Positions 1-8,339 of a stretch of 32,910 bases of DNA are shown here, piece after piece. Source of the stretch: CAZUMJ01 sp964621605. Its GTDB lineage: Bacteria > Actinomycetota > Acidimicrobiia > Acidimicrobiales > Iamiaceae. Numbering within the stretch: position 1 is the stretch's first letter; the number at the start of each line of letters is the position of its first letter. The notes beneath the pieces are model-generated. The model had not been told where the DNA came from. It did no database searches and was given only the letters and a program-made list of their open reading frames with translations. Made by a program: the position numbers and the translations under genes. The stretch is taken from contig CAZUMJ010000033.1 of NCBI GenBank assembly GCA_964621605.1, positions 1 to 32,910 on the forward strand, read 5' to 3'.

Positions 1-22
1 CGTAACGAACTGGAGCCGGGGC

Positions 23-793
23 ATGGAACTGCGTGGCAAGCGAATCGTCCTCACGGGCGCGAGTGGCGGCCTGGGGCATGCCGCCGCCCGTGCCCTCGCG
101 GTCCACGGCGCACACCTCGTGCTCACCGCGCGCAGGGAGGCAACGCTGCGAGACCTCGCAGCCGAGATCGACGCCGAGGTCGTCGTCGCCGACCTCACCG
201 ATCGGGCCGATGTGGCCCGCCTTGCCGCACTGGCCGCCGATGCGGACGGCCTCGTCGCGAACGCCGGCGTGGGGGCGGACCGCCCCGTCGCCGAGGTGAC
301 CGTCGACGAGATCGACGCGGTCATCGATGTGAACCTTCGGGCGCCTGTCGTGCTCGCCACCGCCTTCGCCCAGGCCCACCTCCGCTCCGGCACCCCTGGG
401 CAGCTGGTCCTCATCGGGTCGCTGTCCGGGCTTGCCGCCAGCCCCGAGTCGCGCCTCTACAACGCCACCAAGTTCGGCCTGCGCGGGTATGCGCTCGCCC
501 TTCGCCAAGACCTCGCGCCGCACGGCATCGGCGTCACCCACGTTGCACCGGGATTCATCCGCGATGCCGGGATGTTCCACGACGGCGACATCGACCTGCC
601 GAAGGGTGTCCGCACGAAGTCCCCCGCGGACGTGGGCGACGCGGTGGTCCACGCCCTGCAAGCGAACCCCACAGAGGTGTTCGTCTCGCCGCTCGAACTC
701 CGCCTCAGTGCCACCCTCGCCACCGTGGCTCCTGCCTTCAGCGCGCGCGTGCAGGCCAAGCTCGACGCCGCAGGTCGCAAGCGCGCAGGCTGA
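23..793 (+). CDS. Short-chain dehydrogenase/reductase (classical SDR)
   Basis: A 256-residue NAD(P)-dependent oxidoreductase of the classical SDR family, probably cytoplasmic; the substrate cannot be told. The cofactor-binding motif TGASGGLG is at residues 11-18, the NAG motif at about 80-82, and the catalytic Ser133, Tyr146 and Lys150 (YNATK) have the usual 13- and 4-residue spacing. Length fits the family. The ATG at 23 has a GGAG about 6 bases upstream, so I accept it, although only 22 bases of upstream sequence are visible. The C-terminus (RVQAKLDAAG) lies in one arm of a 20-bp inverted repeat whose other arm is downstream of the stop. The next gene, a secreted lipase, has its own promoter, so the two are probably not co-transcribed. 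Confidence 0.9.
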   Translation: MELRGKRIVLTGASGGLGHAAARALAVHGAHLVLTARREATLRDLAAEIDAEVVVADLTDRADVARLAALAADADGLVANAGVGADRPVAEVTVDEIDAVIDVNLRAPVVLATAFAQAHLRSGTPGQLVLIGSLSGLAASPESRLYNATKFGLRGYALALRQDLAPHGIGVTHVAPGFIRDAGMFHDGDIDLPKGVRTKSPADVGDAVVHALQANPTEVFVSPLELRLSATLATVAPAFSARVQAKLDAAGRKRAG

Positions 794-861
794 CGCGAAC
801 CGGCGCGGCCGGCGCCTGCATGCGAGGCGGCGAAAACCCGGCGAGCTTGGCCTGCACGCGC
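745..861. repeat. 20-bp perfect inverted repeat around the end of the SDR gene
   Basis: Bases 745-764 and 842-861 are exact reverse complements over 20 bases, separated by 77 bases. The left arm codes for the last part of the SDR (RVQAKL). The right arm is intergenic and, read on the minus strand, again spells RVQAKL. The spacer holds a smaller GC-rich hairpin (802-816, GGCGC/GCGCC). It could fold into a long terminator-like hairpin after the SDR gene, or be the scar of a small inverted duplication. There is no T-tract. Confidence 0.75.
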
Positions 862-905
862 AGCACAGCCGACGAGGCGTGCAGACACCAGTGTTTCTCA
901 CTCTG

Positions 906-911
906 TAGAGT
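906..911 (+). promoter_or_regulatory. -10 element (TAGAGT) of a probable leaderless lipase transcript
   Basis: TAGAGT fits the actinobacterial -10 consensus TANNNT. It ends 6 bases before the ATG at 918, which puts the predicted transcription start on or next to the start codon. No Shine-Dalgarno sequence precedes this gene. The same arrangement recurs at 8328, 11613, 14589 and 22777. Confidence 0.55.
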
Positions 912-917
912 GGCGCC

Positions 918-2237
918 ATGCTCAACGGTGTTCGCTCCACCCGCCGCGCCCGTGCCTCCGGCGCGGCCATCGCGCTGATCTGCTCCGTCTTCCTCGGCAC
1001 GCTGGCGGTCGCCCCTGCCGACGCTGCGCCGCTCGTGGACGTGTACACGGGCAGCGTCGACGGCTTCTACGTCGTCCCCGACCCACTGCCCGCCGGCAGC
1101 CCCGGCGAGGTGATCCGGGTCATGGACGTCGCCTCGACCGCAAGCACCGTGACGCAACGGATCATGTACCACTCCGTCGACGGAGCCGGCCGTGACCGAG
1201 CCGTCACGGGCACCATCACCTACCCGACCGGCCCGGCGCCGAGCGGCGGGTGGCCGGTGCTCACCATCGCGAACGGCACCGTGGGGCTCGGCTCGCAGTG
1301 CGCTCCCAGCCGCACCAGCATGGGTCCCTACGGATGGGGCCTCGACGCCGTCATCGTCGACAGCGACTACATCGGTAGCGGCCCCGCCGGCGAGGTCCAG
1401 GCCTACCTCTCCCGTCCCAGCGAAGGCCACAGCGTGCTCGACGCGGTGCGAGCCGCCCGCAACCTGAGCGCGACGCACGCGGGCGACGACATCCTCATCC
1501 TGGGCGGCTCCCAGGGTGGGCATGGTGCACTTTCGGCGAGTGAGCTCGCAGCCACCTATGCACCAGAACTCCACCTGCTGGGAACCGTCGCCCTCGCCCC
1601 TGCCGCGCTGTTCGACCGTGTCTACGGCGGCATCGACCCCTTCGTGACCCGCGTCGTCGGCGCGATGGGGTTCCGCGGCCTCATGACGGAGCACCCCGAG
1701 ATCGACCCGAGCGACTACCTCACCCCAGCCGGCCTCGCCGCGATGAACCAGATCGGCGGCATGTGCACCTCGGACATCACCACGACGGTGCTCGGCGTGC
1801 CCTTCGACGGCTTCTACTCGCACGATCCGACCCAGACCGAACCTGCGCGCAGCATCATGCTCGCGAACGACGTGGGGAACGTGGAGTTCTCGGCACCCCT
1901 CCTCCTGGTGCAGGGGCTGGCGGACACCACCGTCGTCCCCGAGCGCACCCGTGACCTCTACAGCCGCATCTGCGCGACGGGGCAGACCGTCGAGTATCGC
2001 GAGGTCGCCGGCGCCACGCACGAGAACGTCGGGCAGGTGGACGGGGACGCCATCCGCTCCTGGCTCACCGCCCGCTTGGACCACGCCGCACCGACCGACA
2101 CCTGTGGTCAGCCCCTCTCGCCCCTGCACCCCACCCCGACCACCCCGCCCCCGGCGCCGCAACCCGGCACGACGCCACACACAGCCGTCAGCCCCGTCGC
2201 GATCGCGGTTCCGGCACGCCCGACCTACACCGGCTGA
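918..2237 (+). CDS. Secreted lipase/esterase, alpha/beta hydrolase (LIP-like)
   Basis: A 439-residue exported alpha/beta hydrolase. Residues 1-36 form a Sec signal peptide: an Arg-rich start, a hydrophobic core at about 16-31, and an AxA site (A34-D35-A36) before Ala37. The nucleophile elbow is GGSQGG with Ser198, and the likely Asp336 (GLADTT) and His368 (GATHEN) complete the triad in the usual order. The overall pattern resembles the secretory lipase family typified by Candida antarctica lipase A, so a lipid ester substrate is inferred. The tail from about residue 385 is Pro/Thr-rich and of low complexity, perhaps a wall-spanning or linker segment. The gene stands alone, is probably leaderless, and converges on the diguanylate cyclase 21 bases away. 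Confidence 0.87.
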   Translation: MLNGVRSTRRARASGAAIALICSVFLGTLAVAPADAAPLVDVYTGSVDGFYVVPDPLPAGSPGEVIRVMDVASTASTVTQRIMYHSVDGAGRDRAVTGTITYPTGPAPSGGWPVLTIANGTVGLGSQCAPSRTSMGPYGWGLDAVIVDSDYIGSGPAGEVQAYLSRPSEGHSVLDAVRAARNLSATHAGDDILILGGSQGGHGALSASELAATYAPELHLLGTVALAPAALFDRVYGGIDPFVTRVVGAMGFRGLMTEHPEIDPSDYLTPAGLAAMNQIGGMCTSDITTTVLGVPFDGFYSHDPTQTEPARSIMLANDVGNVEFSAPLLLVQGLADTTVVPERTRDLYSRICATGQTVEYREVAGATHENVGQVDGDAIRSWLTARLDHAAPTDTCGQPLSPLHPTPTTPPPAPQPGTTPHTAVSPVAIAVPARPTYTG

Positions 2238-2247
2238 GCGACCGCGA

Positions 2248-2273
2248 GCGGAGGCGCCTCAAGCGCCCTCCGC
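2248..2273. terminator. Hairpin between convergent lipase and diguanylate cyclase genes
   Basis: An imperfect GC-rich stem (2248-2257 against 2263-2273, one bulged base, loop of five) spans the 21-base gap between two convergent genes and runs into the last codons of the cyclase. It could serve both directions. It lacks a U-tract, as is common in such genomes, so this is a structural guess. Confidence 0.4.
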
Positions 2274-3821
2274 GGGCAGCACCTCTTCCGAACGGCGGTC
2301 GCCTGCCAGACGGGAGATGCCGACACGGCCACGCCCAGCAGCCTTCGCCGCATACATCGCAGCGTCGGCCCGATCGAGGAGGGCCTCGGGTGGCTCCTCC
2401 CCGGCCCAACAGGCCAGCCCTGCCGAGAACCCGACCTCGGCGAGCGCGGGATGCTTCCCGGCCGCGGCGCGCAGCCCCTCGATGACCGAGACAGCACCCG
2501 CGAGGTCGGTGTGCGGCAGCAGCATGCAGAACTCCTCGCCGCCGTAGCGGGCCACCACGTCTCCGGTTCGGAGCCGGCTCCGGAACAACTCGGCGAACCC
2601 CTGCAGCACACGATCGCCGGCCAGATGACCGTGCGTGTCGTTGAAGCGCTTGAACCAGTCGAGATCGATCATCACCAGGCTCAGCGGACCGTCCTCACGG
2701 GCCGCCGACCGACAGGCCTCCTCGATGCGCATCCCGAGGTCCCGACGGTTCGGCAAGCCGGTCAGTCCGTCAGTGCGGCTGAGTTCCTCGAGGCGGCCGA
2801 TGTAGCTCGTGCGGTTCACCAGCGCGCCGAGTTGGAGGACCATGCGCTCGAAGTTGAAGCGGTCCACGAGCAGGTCCAGACCAGGCCTGCTGAGCCCGTC
2901 GAGGGCGAGCACGAGCAGTTCGCCGTCGCCACCCTCCGCGACCAGCACTGCCCGCTCCCCTTCGCGGAACACACCGTCGTGCGCGCGGGCAGCCGCGACC
3001 TCCTCCGGATGAGGGGGCACCGCGGCAGCGACGACCGCCTCCGCCGACCACGCCTCGAGCAACGCCAGGTCCGCATCCACGTACGAGTCGGACCGGTCCC
3101 CCTCCGACCCTCGATCATCCGACGCCACCCGGTACGCCGCAACCCGGGCGGCCCCGGACCATCCGGCGATGGCTGGGACGACCTCGGCAACGCCTTCGGA
3201 GAGACGTGACGCACGTGCAGCGATACCGGCCACCTCGGCGAGACCGAGGTTCTGCCGGTCCGAGCGCAGCGAGGCGAGCGCCAGCATGTGCACCATCACC
3301 GCCGCGATCCCCCACGCGGCCCCATAGGAGACCACATACGCAGGAGTGACGCCGTCGATCGCGCCGGACGCCACCGACGGCCAAGTGACCGAGACGAGGG
3401 CGACGGCCCAGCTCACCGCGATCATGGTCCGATTGCCGATCATCGCGAGCAGCAACGTCGGGATGAACACCAACGGCCGGTACAGCCCTGCAGGACCGCC
3501 GATCGCGTAGTCGAGGATGCCGGCGGAGACGGTGCCGACTGTGACCTCGGCAAGCACGAGCAGCGGTGGCGGCTCCCAGTAGCCACGCGACCGGATCATG
3601 CGCCGCAGGTGGACGCCGTTGACCGCCAGCGTGGCCGTCGCCCCGGCAAGCGCGATCAGCAGCCAGGGCCACCGGGTCCCGGTGCCACGAGGGAGCAACG
3701 CCCCGAGGATCGGGACCAGCACCGCCACATAGGTGAGCCCGATGACCCGCCAGCCGAAGGTGGACATGACCGGATCGATCTGTGTCGCGTAGTCGAGGCG
3801 CCGCCGCCGCAAGGGTTGCAT
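2259..3821 (-). CDS. Membrane-bound diguanylate cyclase (GGDEF)
   Basis: A 520-residue protein that should make cyclic di-GMP from two GTP at the inner membrane. An N-terminal region (about residues 20-195) has five or six hydrophobic segments. A middle part (about 200-340) may be a degenerate GAF-like sensor. The C-terminal GGDEF domain begins near SRTDGLTGLPNRRDL and carries an intact GGEEF active site. The inhibitory I-site RxxD (RTGD) lies five residues before GGEEF, so product inhibition is likely. No EAL domain is present. I chose the ATG at 3821 because upstream codons lack family character and overlap the monooxygenase gene; a -10-like TACTGC lies six bases before it. ATG 3767 (MSTFGW) is an alternative. 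The effector process is unknown. Confidence 0.9.
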   Translation of the reverse strand: MQPLRRRRLDYATQIDPVMSTFGWRVIGLTYVAVLVPILGALLPRGTGTRWPWLLIALAGATATLAVNGVHLRRMIRSRGYWEPPPLLVLAEVTVGTVSAGILDYAIGGPAGLYRPLVFIPTLLLAMIGNRTMIAVSWAVALVSVTWPSVASGAIDGVTPAYVVSYGAAWGIAAVMVHMLALASLRSDRQNLGLAEVAGIAARASRLSEGVAEVVPAIAGWSGAARVAAYRVASDDRGSEGDRSDSYVDADLALLEAWSAEAVVAAAVPPHPEEVAAARAHDGVFREGERAVLVAEGGDGELLVLALDGLSRPGLDLLVDRFNFERMVLQLGALVNRTSYIGRLEELSRTDGLTGLPNRRDLGMRIEEACRSAAREDGPLSLVMIDLDWFKRFNDTHGHLAGDRVLQGFAELFRSRLRTGDVVARYGGEEFCMLLPHTDLAGAVSVIEGLRAAAGKHPALAEVGFSAGLACWAGEEPPEALLDRADAAMYAAKAAGRGRVGISRLAGDRRSEEVLPAEGA

Positions 3822-3854
3822 GTGGACGCAGTATCGGCGCGCGAATCGTGGGGG

Positions 3855-3872
3855 TTGACCGCGAGACGTCAA
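3855..3872. promoter_or_regulatory. Inverted repeat TTGAC-N8-GTCAA upstream of the cyclase gene
   Basis: A 5-bp-arm inverted repeat lies 34 bases before the cyclase start. On the minus strand it contains TTGACG, which resembles a -35 box. Its half-site resembles that of the stronger palindrome at 5768-5785. It may be an operator or only a promoter with a chance dyad. Confidence 0.3.
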
Positions 3873-3924
3873 CAAACCTCGTGTACTGGACGACGGCGGG
3901 CGAGGCGGGGGGTCTGCCGGGTGG

Positions 3925-5724
3925 TCATGGGCAGAGGTCCAGCCCCTCGAACTCGCCGCCGGACCGCCAGCGCTCCAGCAGTGCGAAGAACGCAACCGGC
4001 CCCTGCGGGTAGCCCGCCCAGTTGAGACGTCCCCGCTCACCCGTGTCGCGGCCTTCGTTGTTGTAGTAGCCGGGCGTGCACGTCTGGTCGCCACCGATGA
4101 TGCCCGGCCCGGCGGACAGCAGGAGGTCAACCCACGCCTGCTCCGCCTCGCCGGTCACCTCGACCGTTCGCGCCTGCTGGTGCTCCGCGGCGGCGACGAC
4201 CACCGCCACCGTGCGCCCGGCTTCGGACAGGTTGTGGGTGTAGTTCGAGACGAGGTTGGCGCCTTGCGACGCGCCGATCACGAAGAAGTTCGGGAACCCG
4301 TGCACGTGGATGCCGTGCATGCTGCGCATGCCTTCAGCCCAGTAGCTCGACAGGGTGAGCCCGTCGCGACCGACCACGTCGAACCCGGCGCGTCTGTGGT
4401 ATTCAGTTCCCACCTCGAAACCTGACGCATACACGATGCAGTCGACGGGATAGGTCCGGCCGGCGACGACGACCCCCTCGGGGACGATGCGCTCGACCCC
4501 GGCGCCGTTGGTGTCGACGAGGTGGACGGTGGGCCGGTTGTACGCCTGCAAGTACTCGTCGTGGAAGCACGGGCGCTTGCACAGCTGGCGATACCAAGCC
4601 TTCAGGCCATCAGCCGTGGCGGGATCGTCGACGATGCGATCGACCCGCGCGCGGATCTCGTCCATCTTGCCGAAGTCGGCATCCTCCACCGCCTGGCGCA
4701 AGGTGTCTGCGGTGAGCCCGTCTGCGGCCAGCTCGATGACCCGATCACGGATGCGCAGCGCGATGTCGGTCCAGCCGTCCTCGACCAGGTCGACCTCGGC
4801 GAACCCGCCGGTCTGCAGCGTGCAGAAGTTGTCGAGCCACCGCTGTTGCCAGCCTGGGCCCTGCACCTCACGCGCGAACCACTCGGGGTCGGTCGGGCGG
4901 TTGCCCCGTTCGTCCACCGAACTGGGGGTGCGCTGGAATACGTACAGTTCCGCGGCATCACGGGCGAGCCGGGGAACGCACTGGACCGCCGTGGCGCCGG
5001 TGCCGATGACGGCGACCCGCTGATCCGCCAGACGGTCCATCGCCGCGCCGGACGCATCTCCACCGGTGTAGGCGTAATCCCAGCGACTCGTGTGGAAGCT
5101 CACGCCGTCGAACGTGTCGATGCCCTCGATGCCGGGAAGCTTGGGCTTGTGCAACGGGCCGGTCCCGACCGCGACGTATCGGGCGCGGAGCCGGTCACCC
5201 CGGTTCGTCTGCACGATCCAGCGTGCCGCATGGTCGTCCCAGTTCAGGCCGGTGACCTCCGTGTGGAACAACGCCCGCTCGAACAGCCCGTACTGGGTGG
5301 CGATCCGTCGACAGTGCTCGGCGATCTCGGGACCGTGCACGTACTTCTCGGTCGGCATGTGTCCGGTCTCCTCCAACAGCGGGAGGTAGACGAACGAGTG
5401 CGTGTCGCATTGCACGCCCGGGTAGCGGTTCCAGTACCAGACACCACCGACATCTCCGGCTTTGTCGATGAGACACACGTCCGTGACACCGGCCTCGACG
5501 AGCCTTGCAGCGGTGACGAGGCCGGCGAAGCCCGCGCCGACCACCGCGACGGTGACGTCGTCGGTGCGTGGGGCGCGGGCCTCGACCGGGAGGTGCGGGT
5601 CGGCCTCGCCGCCGTCAAGGTGACCGACGAGTTCGAGATATTGGTCGTTGCCATCAGGGCGCAGTCGCTTGTCGCGCTCTGCTCGATACCTGGCCTTGGT
5701 CGCCGTACGGGCGTCGTCGCTCAC
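3925..5724 (-). CDS. Baeyer-Villiger monooxygenase (class B flavoprotein)
   Basis: A 599-residue FAD- and NADPH-dependent enzyme that inserts oxygen next to a ketone to give an ester or lactone. Visible features: FAD Rossmann motif GAGFAG (63-68), the conserved GVWYWNRYPG stretch (about 94-103), the Baeyer-Villiger fingerprint FxGxxxHTxxW at 205-215, and a second NADPH Rossmann motif GTGATA (241-246). The N-terminal extension starting MSDDARTATKARYRAERDKR is typical of the longer group acting on large cyclic ketones or phenylacetone. The GTG at 5724 follows a purine-rich AGAGGGGGA at four-base spacing; the further upstream open frame has no family similarity. It diverges from the P450 across 125 bases with a palindrome. 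Substrate is inferred only as a hydrophobic ketone, possibly steroidal. Confidence 0.93.
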   Translation of the reverse strand: MSDDARTATKARYRAERDKRLRPDGNDQYLELVGHLDGGEADPHLPVEARAPRTDDVTVAVVGAGFAGLVTAARLVEAGVTDVCLIDKAGDVGGVWYWNRYPGVQCDTHSFVYLPLLEETGHMPTEKYVHGPEIAEHCRRIATQYGLFERALFHTEVTGLNWDDHAARWIVQTNRGDRLRARYVAVGTGPLHKPKLPGIEGIDTFDGVSFHTSRWDYAYTGGDASGAAMDRLADQRVAVIGTGATAVQCVPRLARDAAELYVFQRTPSSVDERGNRPTDPEWFAREVQGPGWQQRWLDNFCTLQTGGFAEVDLVEDGWTDIALRIRDRVIELAADGLTADTLRQAVEDADFGKMDEIRARVDRIVDDPATADGLKAWYRQLCKRPCFHDEYLQAYNRPTVHLVDTNGAGVERIVPEGVVVAGRTYPVDCIVYASGFEVGTEYHRRAGFDVVGRDGLTLSSYWAEGMRSMHGIHVHGFPNFFVIGASQGANLVSNYTHNLSEAGRTVAVVVAAAEHQQARTVEVTGEAEQAWVDLLLSAGPGIIGGDQTCTPGYYNNEGRDTGERGRLNWAGYPQGPVAFFALLERWRSGGEFEGLDLCP

Positions 5725-5767
5725 TTCGTCCCCCTCTGGAAGCTCCCCTACGGGCACGCGAGCAGAT

Positions 5768-5785
5768 CTTGACCCGCCGGTCAAG
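5768..5785. promoter_or_regulatory. Perfect palindromic operator candidate between monooxygenase and P450
   Basis: Two perfect 7-base arms, CTTGACC and GGTCAAG, flank a four-base spacer. The site lies 43 bases upstream of the monooxygenase GTG and 64 bases upstream of the P450 ATG. Each strand presents a TTGACC hexamer that could double as a -35 element, so one bound regulator could control both genes. Confidence 0.5.
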
Positions 5786-5840
5786 GCGGGATGGCGGGGA
5801 CCTCGGGCAACGCCGGTCGGGTAGAACTCCGTGTGTGACA

Positions 5841-5845
5841 GGAGG
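5841..5845 (+). promoter_or_regulatory. Ribosome binding site of the P450 gene
   Basis: GGAGG stands four bases before the ATG at 5850 and decides this start; the open frame upstream of it runs into the divergent gene and has no P450 character. Confidence 0.8.
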
Positions 5846-5849
5846 CCCC

Positions 5850-7058
5850 ATGCGCACCGACGCCCTTCCCGATCTCGACCTGTTCGACCCCTCCGGAGCC
5901 GCCAGCGTTCGCGCACGCATCGCCGAGCTGCACGAGGCAGGCCACTGGCTCGCACAAAGCGCACTCTGGCCGACCGTGCTCACCTACGACGACGCGCACG
6001 CCTTGTGGGGTGACGCACGGTTCGTCGCACTCGGCACCGCACTGCTCGAGGCCCAAGGCATCACCTCCGGCGCGCTGTTCGAGCGCTCGAAGCGAAACCT
6101 GCTGTCCCTCGAGGGTGCCGAGCACTCCCGCATCCGTCGTCTTGTCACACCCGCATTCACACCCAAGGCCGTTGCGCGCCTCCGACCGGCCATGCGGACC
6201 TACCTCAACGAGCGCCTCGACAGCCTCGTCCCACGCGGTGGCTGTGAGTTCGTCGCGGACGTCGCGGAGCAATACCCGATCGCGATCATCGCAACGATCG
6301 TCGGCGCTCCCCTCGAGGACTGGCCGCTGTTCTCAAGGTGGGCGGACAGCATCATGAAGCAGTTCAGCTTCAACCTCGGGCAGGACCTGCCAGAGATCGA
6401 AGGTGCCCTCGCAGAGATGGACGCCTACGTCGCCGAGCTCGTCGAGCAGCGGCGTCTCGACCCGAGCGACGACCTGCTGTCGGTCCTCGTCGCGGCAGAG
6501 GAGGACGGCGACCGCCTCACCACTCGCGAGCTCCTCGACCTCGTCACGGGCCTCCTCCTTGCCGGAACCGACACGACCCGCAACCAGCTCGGCCTCGCGA
6601 TGCTGTGGTTCGCCCGCAACCCCGACCAATGGGAACTCCTCCGCGTCGCCCCCGACACCGTCTCGAAGGCCGTGGAGGAGGTCCTTCGTTTCGACCCGAC
6701 GGCGTCGGGCACCTTGCGCATCGCGACCGAGGACGTCACCCACCGAGGCGTGACCTTCCCCAGGGGTTCCACGATCTACCTCCTCGCGACCGCCGCGAAC
6801 CACGACCCCGCTGTCGTGACGTGCCCCCATTCGTTCGACACCACCGCCGAGCGAGGATCGTTCAGCCCGCTCACCTTCGGGACAGGCCGCCACTACTGCC
6901 TCGGCGCCAACCTGGCACGCGCCGAGCTCCAAGAGGCACTCGTCGCACTCAGCGCCCGCCTCACCGGCCTCCAGCTCGACGGCGAGCCCGTCCTCAAGCC
7001 GTTCATGAGCATCTTCGGGCCGAGCGAGCTCCACCTCGCTTTCGACAGCGAGCCGTAG
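5850..7058 (+). CDS. Cytochrome P450
   Basis: A 402-residue soluble bacterial P450 (CYP), a heme monooxygenase needing ferredoxin and ferredoxin reductase, neither of which is encoded here. Seen in order: C-helix HxxxR (His92, Arg96), I-helix LAGTDTT (237-243) with the oxygen-activating acid and Thr, K-helix ExxR (Glu277, Arg280), and the heme loop FGTGRHYCLG with the Cys350 thiolate ligand. Length is normal and no domain is missing. The divergent Baeyer-Villiger monooxygenase suggests joint oxidation of one substrate class, and the sterol desaturase-like gene follows 46 bases later. The CYP family cannot be assigned without comparison. Confidence 0.95.
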   Translation: MRTDALPDLDLFDPSGAASVRARIAELHEAGHWLAQSALWPTVLTYDDAHALWGDARFVALGTALLEAQGITSGALFERSKRNLLSLEGAEHSRIRRLVTPAFTPKAVARLRPAMRTYLNERLDSLVPRGGCEFVADVAEQYPIAIIATIVGAPLEDWPLFSRWADSIMKQFSFNLGQDLPEIEGALAEMDAYVAELVEQRRLDPSDDLLSVLVAAEEDGDRLTTRELLDLVTGLLLAGTDTTRNQLGLAMLWFARNPDQWELLRVAPDTVSKAVEEVLRFDPTASGTLRIATEDVTHRGVTFPRGSTIYLLATAANHDPAVVTCPHSFDTTAERGSFSPLTFGTGRHYCLGANLARAELQEALVALSARLTGLQLDGEPVLKPFMSIFGPSELHLAFDSEP

Positions 7059-7104
7059 ATCGAGCCACCGAACGCCCCCATTAGGCTCACGCGGGGGTCT
7101 TCAC

Positions 7105-8217
7105 ATGCCAAAGCTGGAAGTCGTCGTCACGCCGTTCTACTTCGCCACGATGGGTGCTGAGCACCTCCACCACCGTCGTCGGCTCCGCCGCACCGGTACG
7201 CCGCTGCCCGGCGACTACGAACGACGTGACACCCTCACGAGCCTTGCCATGGGCGCCGGCAGCTTGGCAGTGCCGCTGGTCGCCCCGAAGCTGCTCGGCC
7301 CGTTCGTGCCGGGCAAAGGTCGCTTCGGTAAGGCCGTCGTCGCGGCGGCGGGCCTCGCCGCAGCGGCAACGACCGTCGCCGATGCCGTGGTCCGGCGAGC
7401 CGAGCGAACGCCTGATGACCCTCGCTGGACCCGCCGGGCGAGACGCGCCAAGCGGGTGGCCGCGGTCGGTGGGGTGACTGCGGTGGGCCTCGGCGGGGCT
7501 GCCATCACGACCGCGTGGGGGCACGCGACACGCCCCGCCGCGATGTGGGCGCGGCGGATCATCCCCGACCTGGGCAACGGATGGCTCGCGTGGAGCGCCG
7601 CATTGGTCGGCTGGGACGCCCTCTACTACGTGAACCACCGGAGCTGGCACAGCACCCGCTTCATGTGGGCCAACCACGTGATGCACCACTCGAGCGAGCA
7701 CTACAACCTCTCGACGGCGCTCCGCCAAGCCGTCACCGACCCGTTCTTGTTCCTCGCCCCGTACACGACCCTCTCGCTCCTGGGTGTGCGGCCAGAGCTC
7801 GTCGCCACCTCGCGCTCGCTCAACCTCATCTACCAGTACTGGGTGCACACCGACGCGATAGAGCGGATGGGCGCGTTCGAGGAGGTGGGCAACACCCCCT
7901 CGCACCACCGTGTGCACCACGGGGTGAACCCCGCCTACATCGACCGCAACCACGGCGGCATCCTGATCGTCTGGGATCGCCTCTTCGGCACCTTCGCACG
8001 CGAGGACGAGACCGTGCGCTACGGCCTCACGAAGAACATCAACACCTTCAACCCGCTGCGCGTGGCAACGCACGAGTACGCCGACATCTTCCGCGACGTT
8101 GCCCGCTCCACCACCTGGCGAGACCGGCTCTCGTTTGTGCTCCGCGGACCCGGCTGGGCATACGAGCGACATCGTCGCGACGCTGCAGCGGCCGACGTGC
8201 CCGCTGTCGCCGCCTGA
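7105..8217 (+). CDS. Sterol desaturase/fatty acid hydroxylase-family membrane protein
   Basis: A 370-residue integral membrane di-iron oxygenase of the sterol desaturase/fatty acid hydroxylase superfamily. The three histidine clusters are complete: HxxxH (His178, His182), HxxHH (191, 194, 195, with His199 following), and HHxxHH (267, 268, 271, 272). Hydrophobic stretches at about residues 45-95, 110-140 and 165-175 fit membrane insertion, although the N-terminal part is more basic than usual. Members hydroxylate or desaturate sterols, fatty acids or carotenoids, and the substrate here is unknown. A TAGGCT -10-like element at 7082-7087 suggests its own promoter despite the short distance from the P450. 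The ATG at 7105 starts a conserved-looking hydrophobic N-terminus (FYFATMGAEHLHH). Confidence 0.88.
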   Translation: MPKLEVVVTPFYFATMGAEHLHHRRRLRRTGTPLPGDYERRDTLTSLAMGAGSLAVPLVAPKLLGPFVPGKGRFGKAVVAAAGLAAAATTVADAVVRRAERTPDDPRWTRRARRAKRVAAVGGVTAVGLGGAAITTAWGHATRPAAMWARRIIPDLGNGWLAWSAALVGWDALYYVNHRSWHSTRFMWANHVMHHSSEHYNLSTALRQAVTDPFLFLAPYTTLSLLGVRPELVATSRSLNLIYQYWVHTDAIERMGAFEEVGNTPSHHRVHHGVNPAYIDRNHGGILIVWDRLFGTFAREDETVRYGLTKNINTFNPLRVATHEYADIFRDVARSTTWRDRLSFVLRGPGWAYERHRRDAAAADVPAVAA

Positions 8218-8327
8218 CTCGCGCCCATTTCCGACGGGCGACGCCATCGCCGACGGGCGAGCACCGCGTCGCCCAAGCGGTCGGAGGGACACCTCGATGC
8301 GCTCGGCCGCGAAGCACGGCGTGGAAC

Positions 8328-8333
8328 TAGCCT
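8328..8333 (+). promoter_or_regulatory. -10 element (TAGCCT) of the regulator gene, leaderless
   Basis: TAGCCT matches TANNNT and ends six bases before the ATG at 8340. There is no Shine-Dalgarno sequence between them, so transcription probably starts at the start codon. Confidence 0.5.
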
Positions 8334-8339
8334 CCCTTC

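Noticed and set aside
738..2180. A 480-codon minus-strand open frame opposite the lipase
   Set aside because: Arg/Gly/Val-rich composition with no domain; it lies antisense to a gene with a signal peptide and a complete catalytic triad.
3822..4130. N-terminal extension of the diguanylate cyclase by 103 codons
   Set aside because: It would overlap the monooxygenase gene and has no hydrophobic or conserved character; the membrane region starts after 3821.
4522..5772. A 416-codon plus-strand open frame opposite the Baeyer-Villiger monooxygenase
   Set aside because: It is antisense to an enzyme with all family fingerprints, and runs into the divergent promoter.
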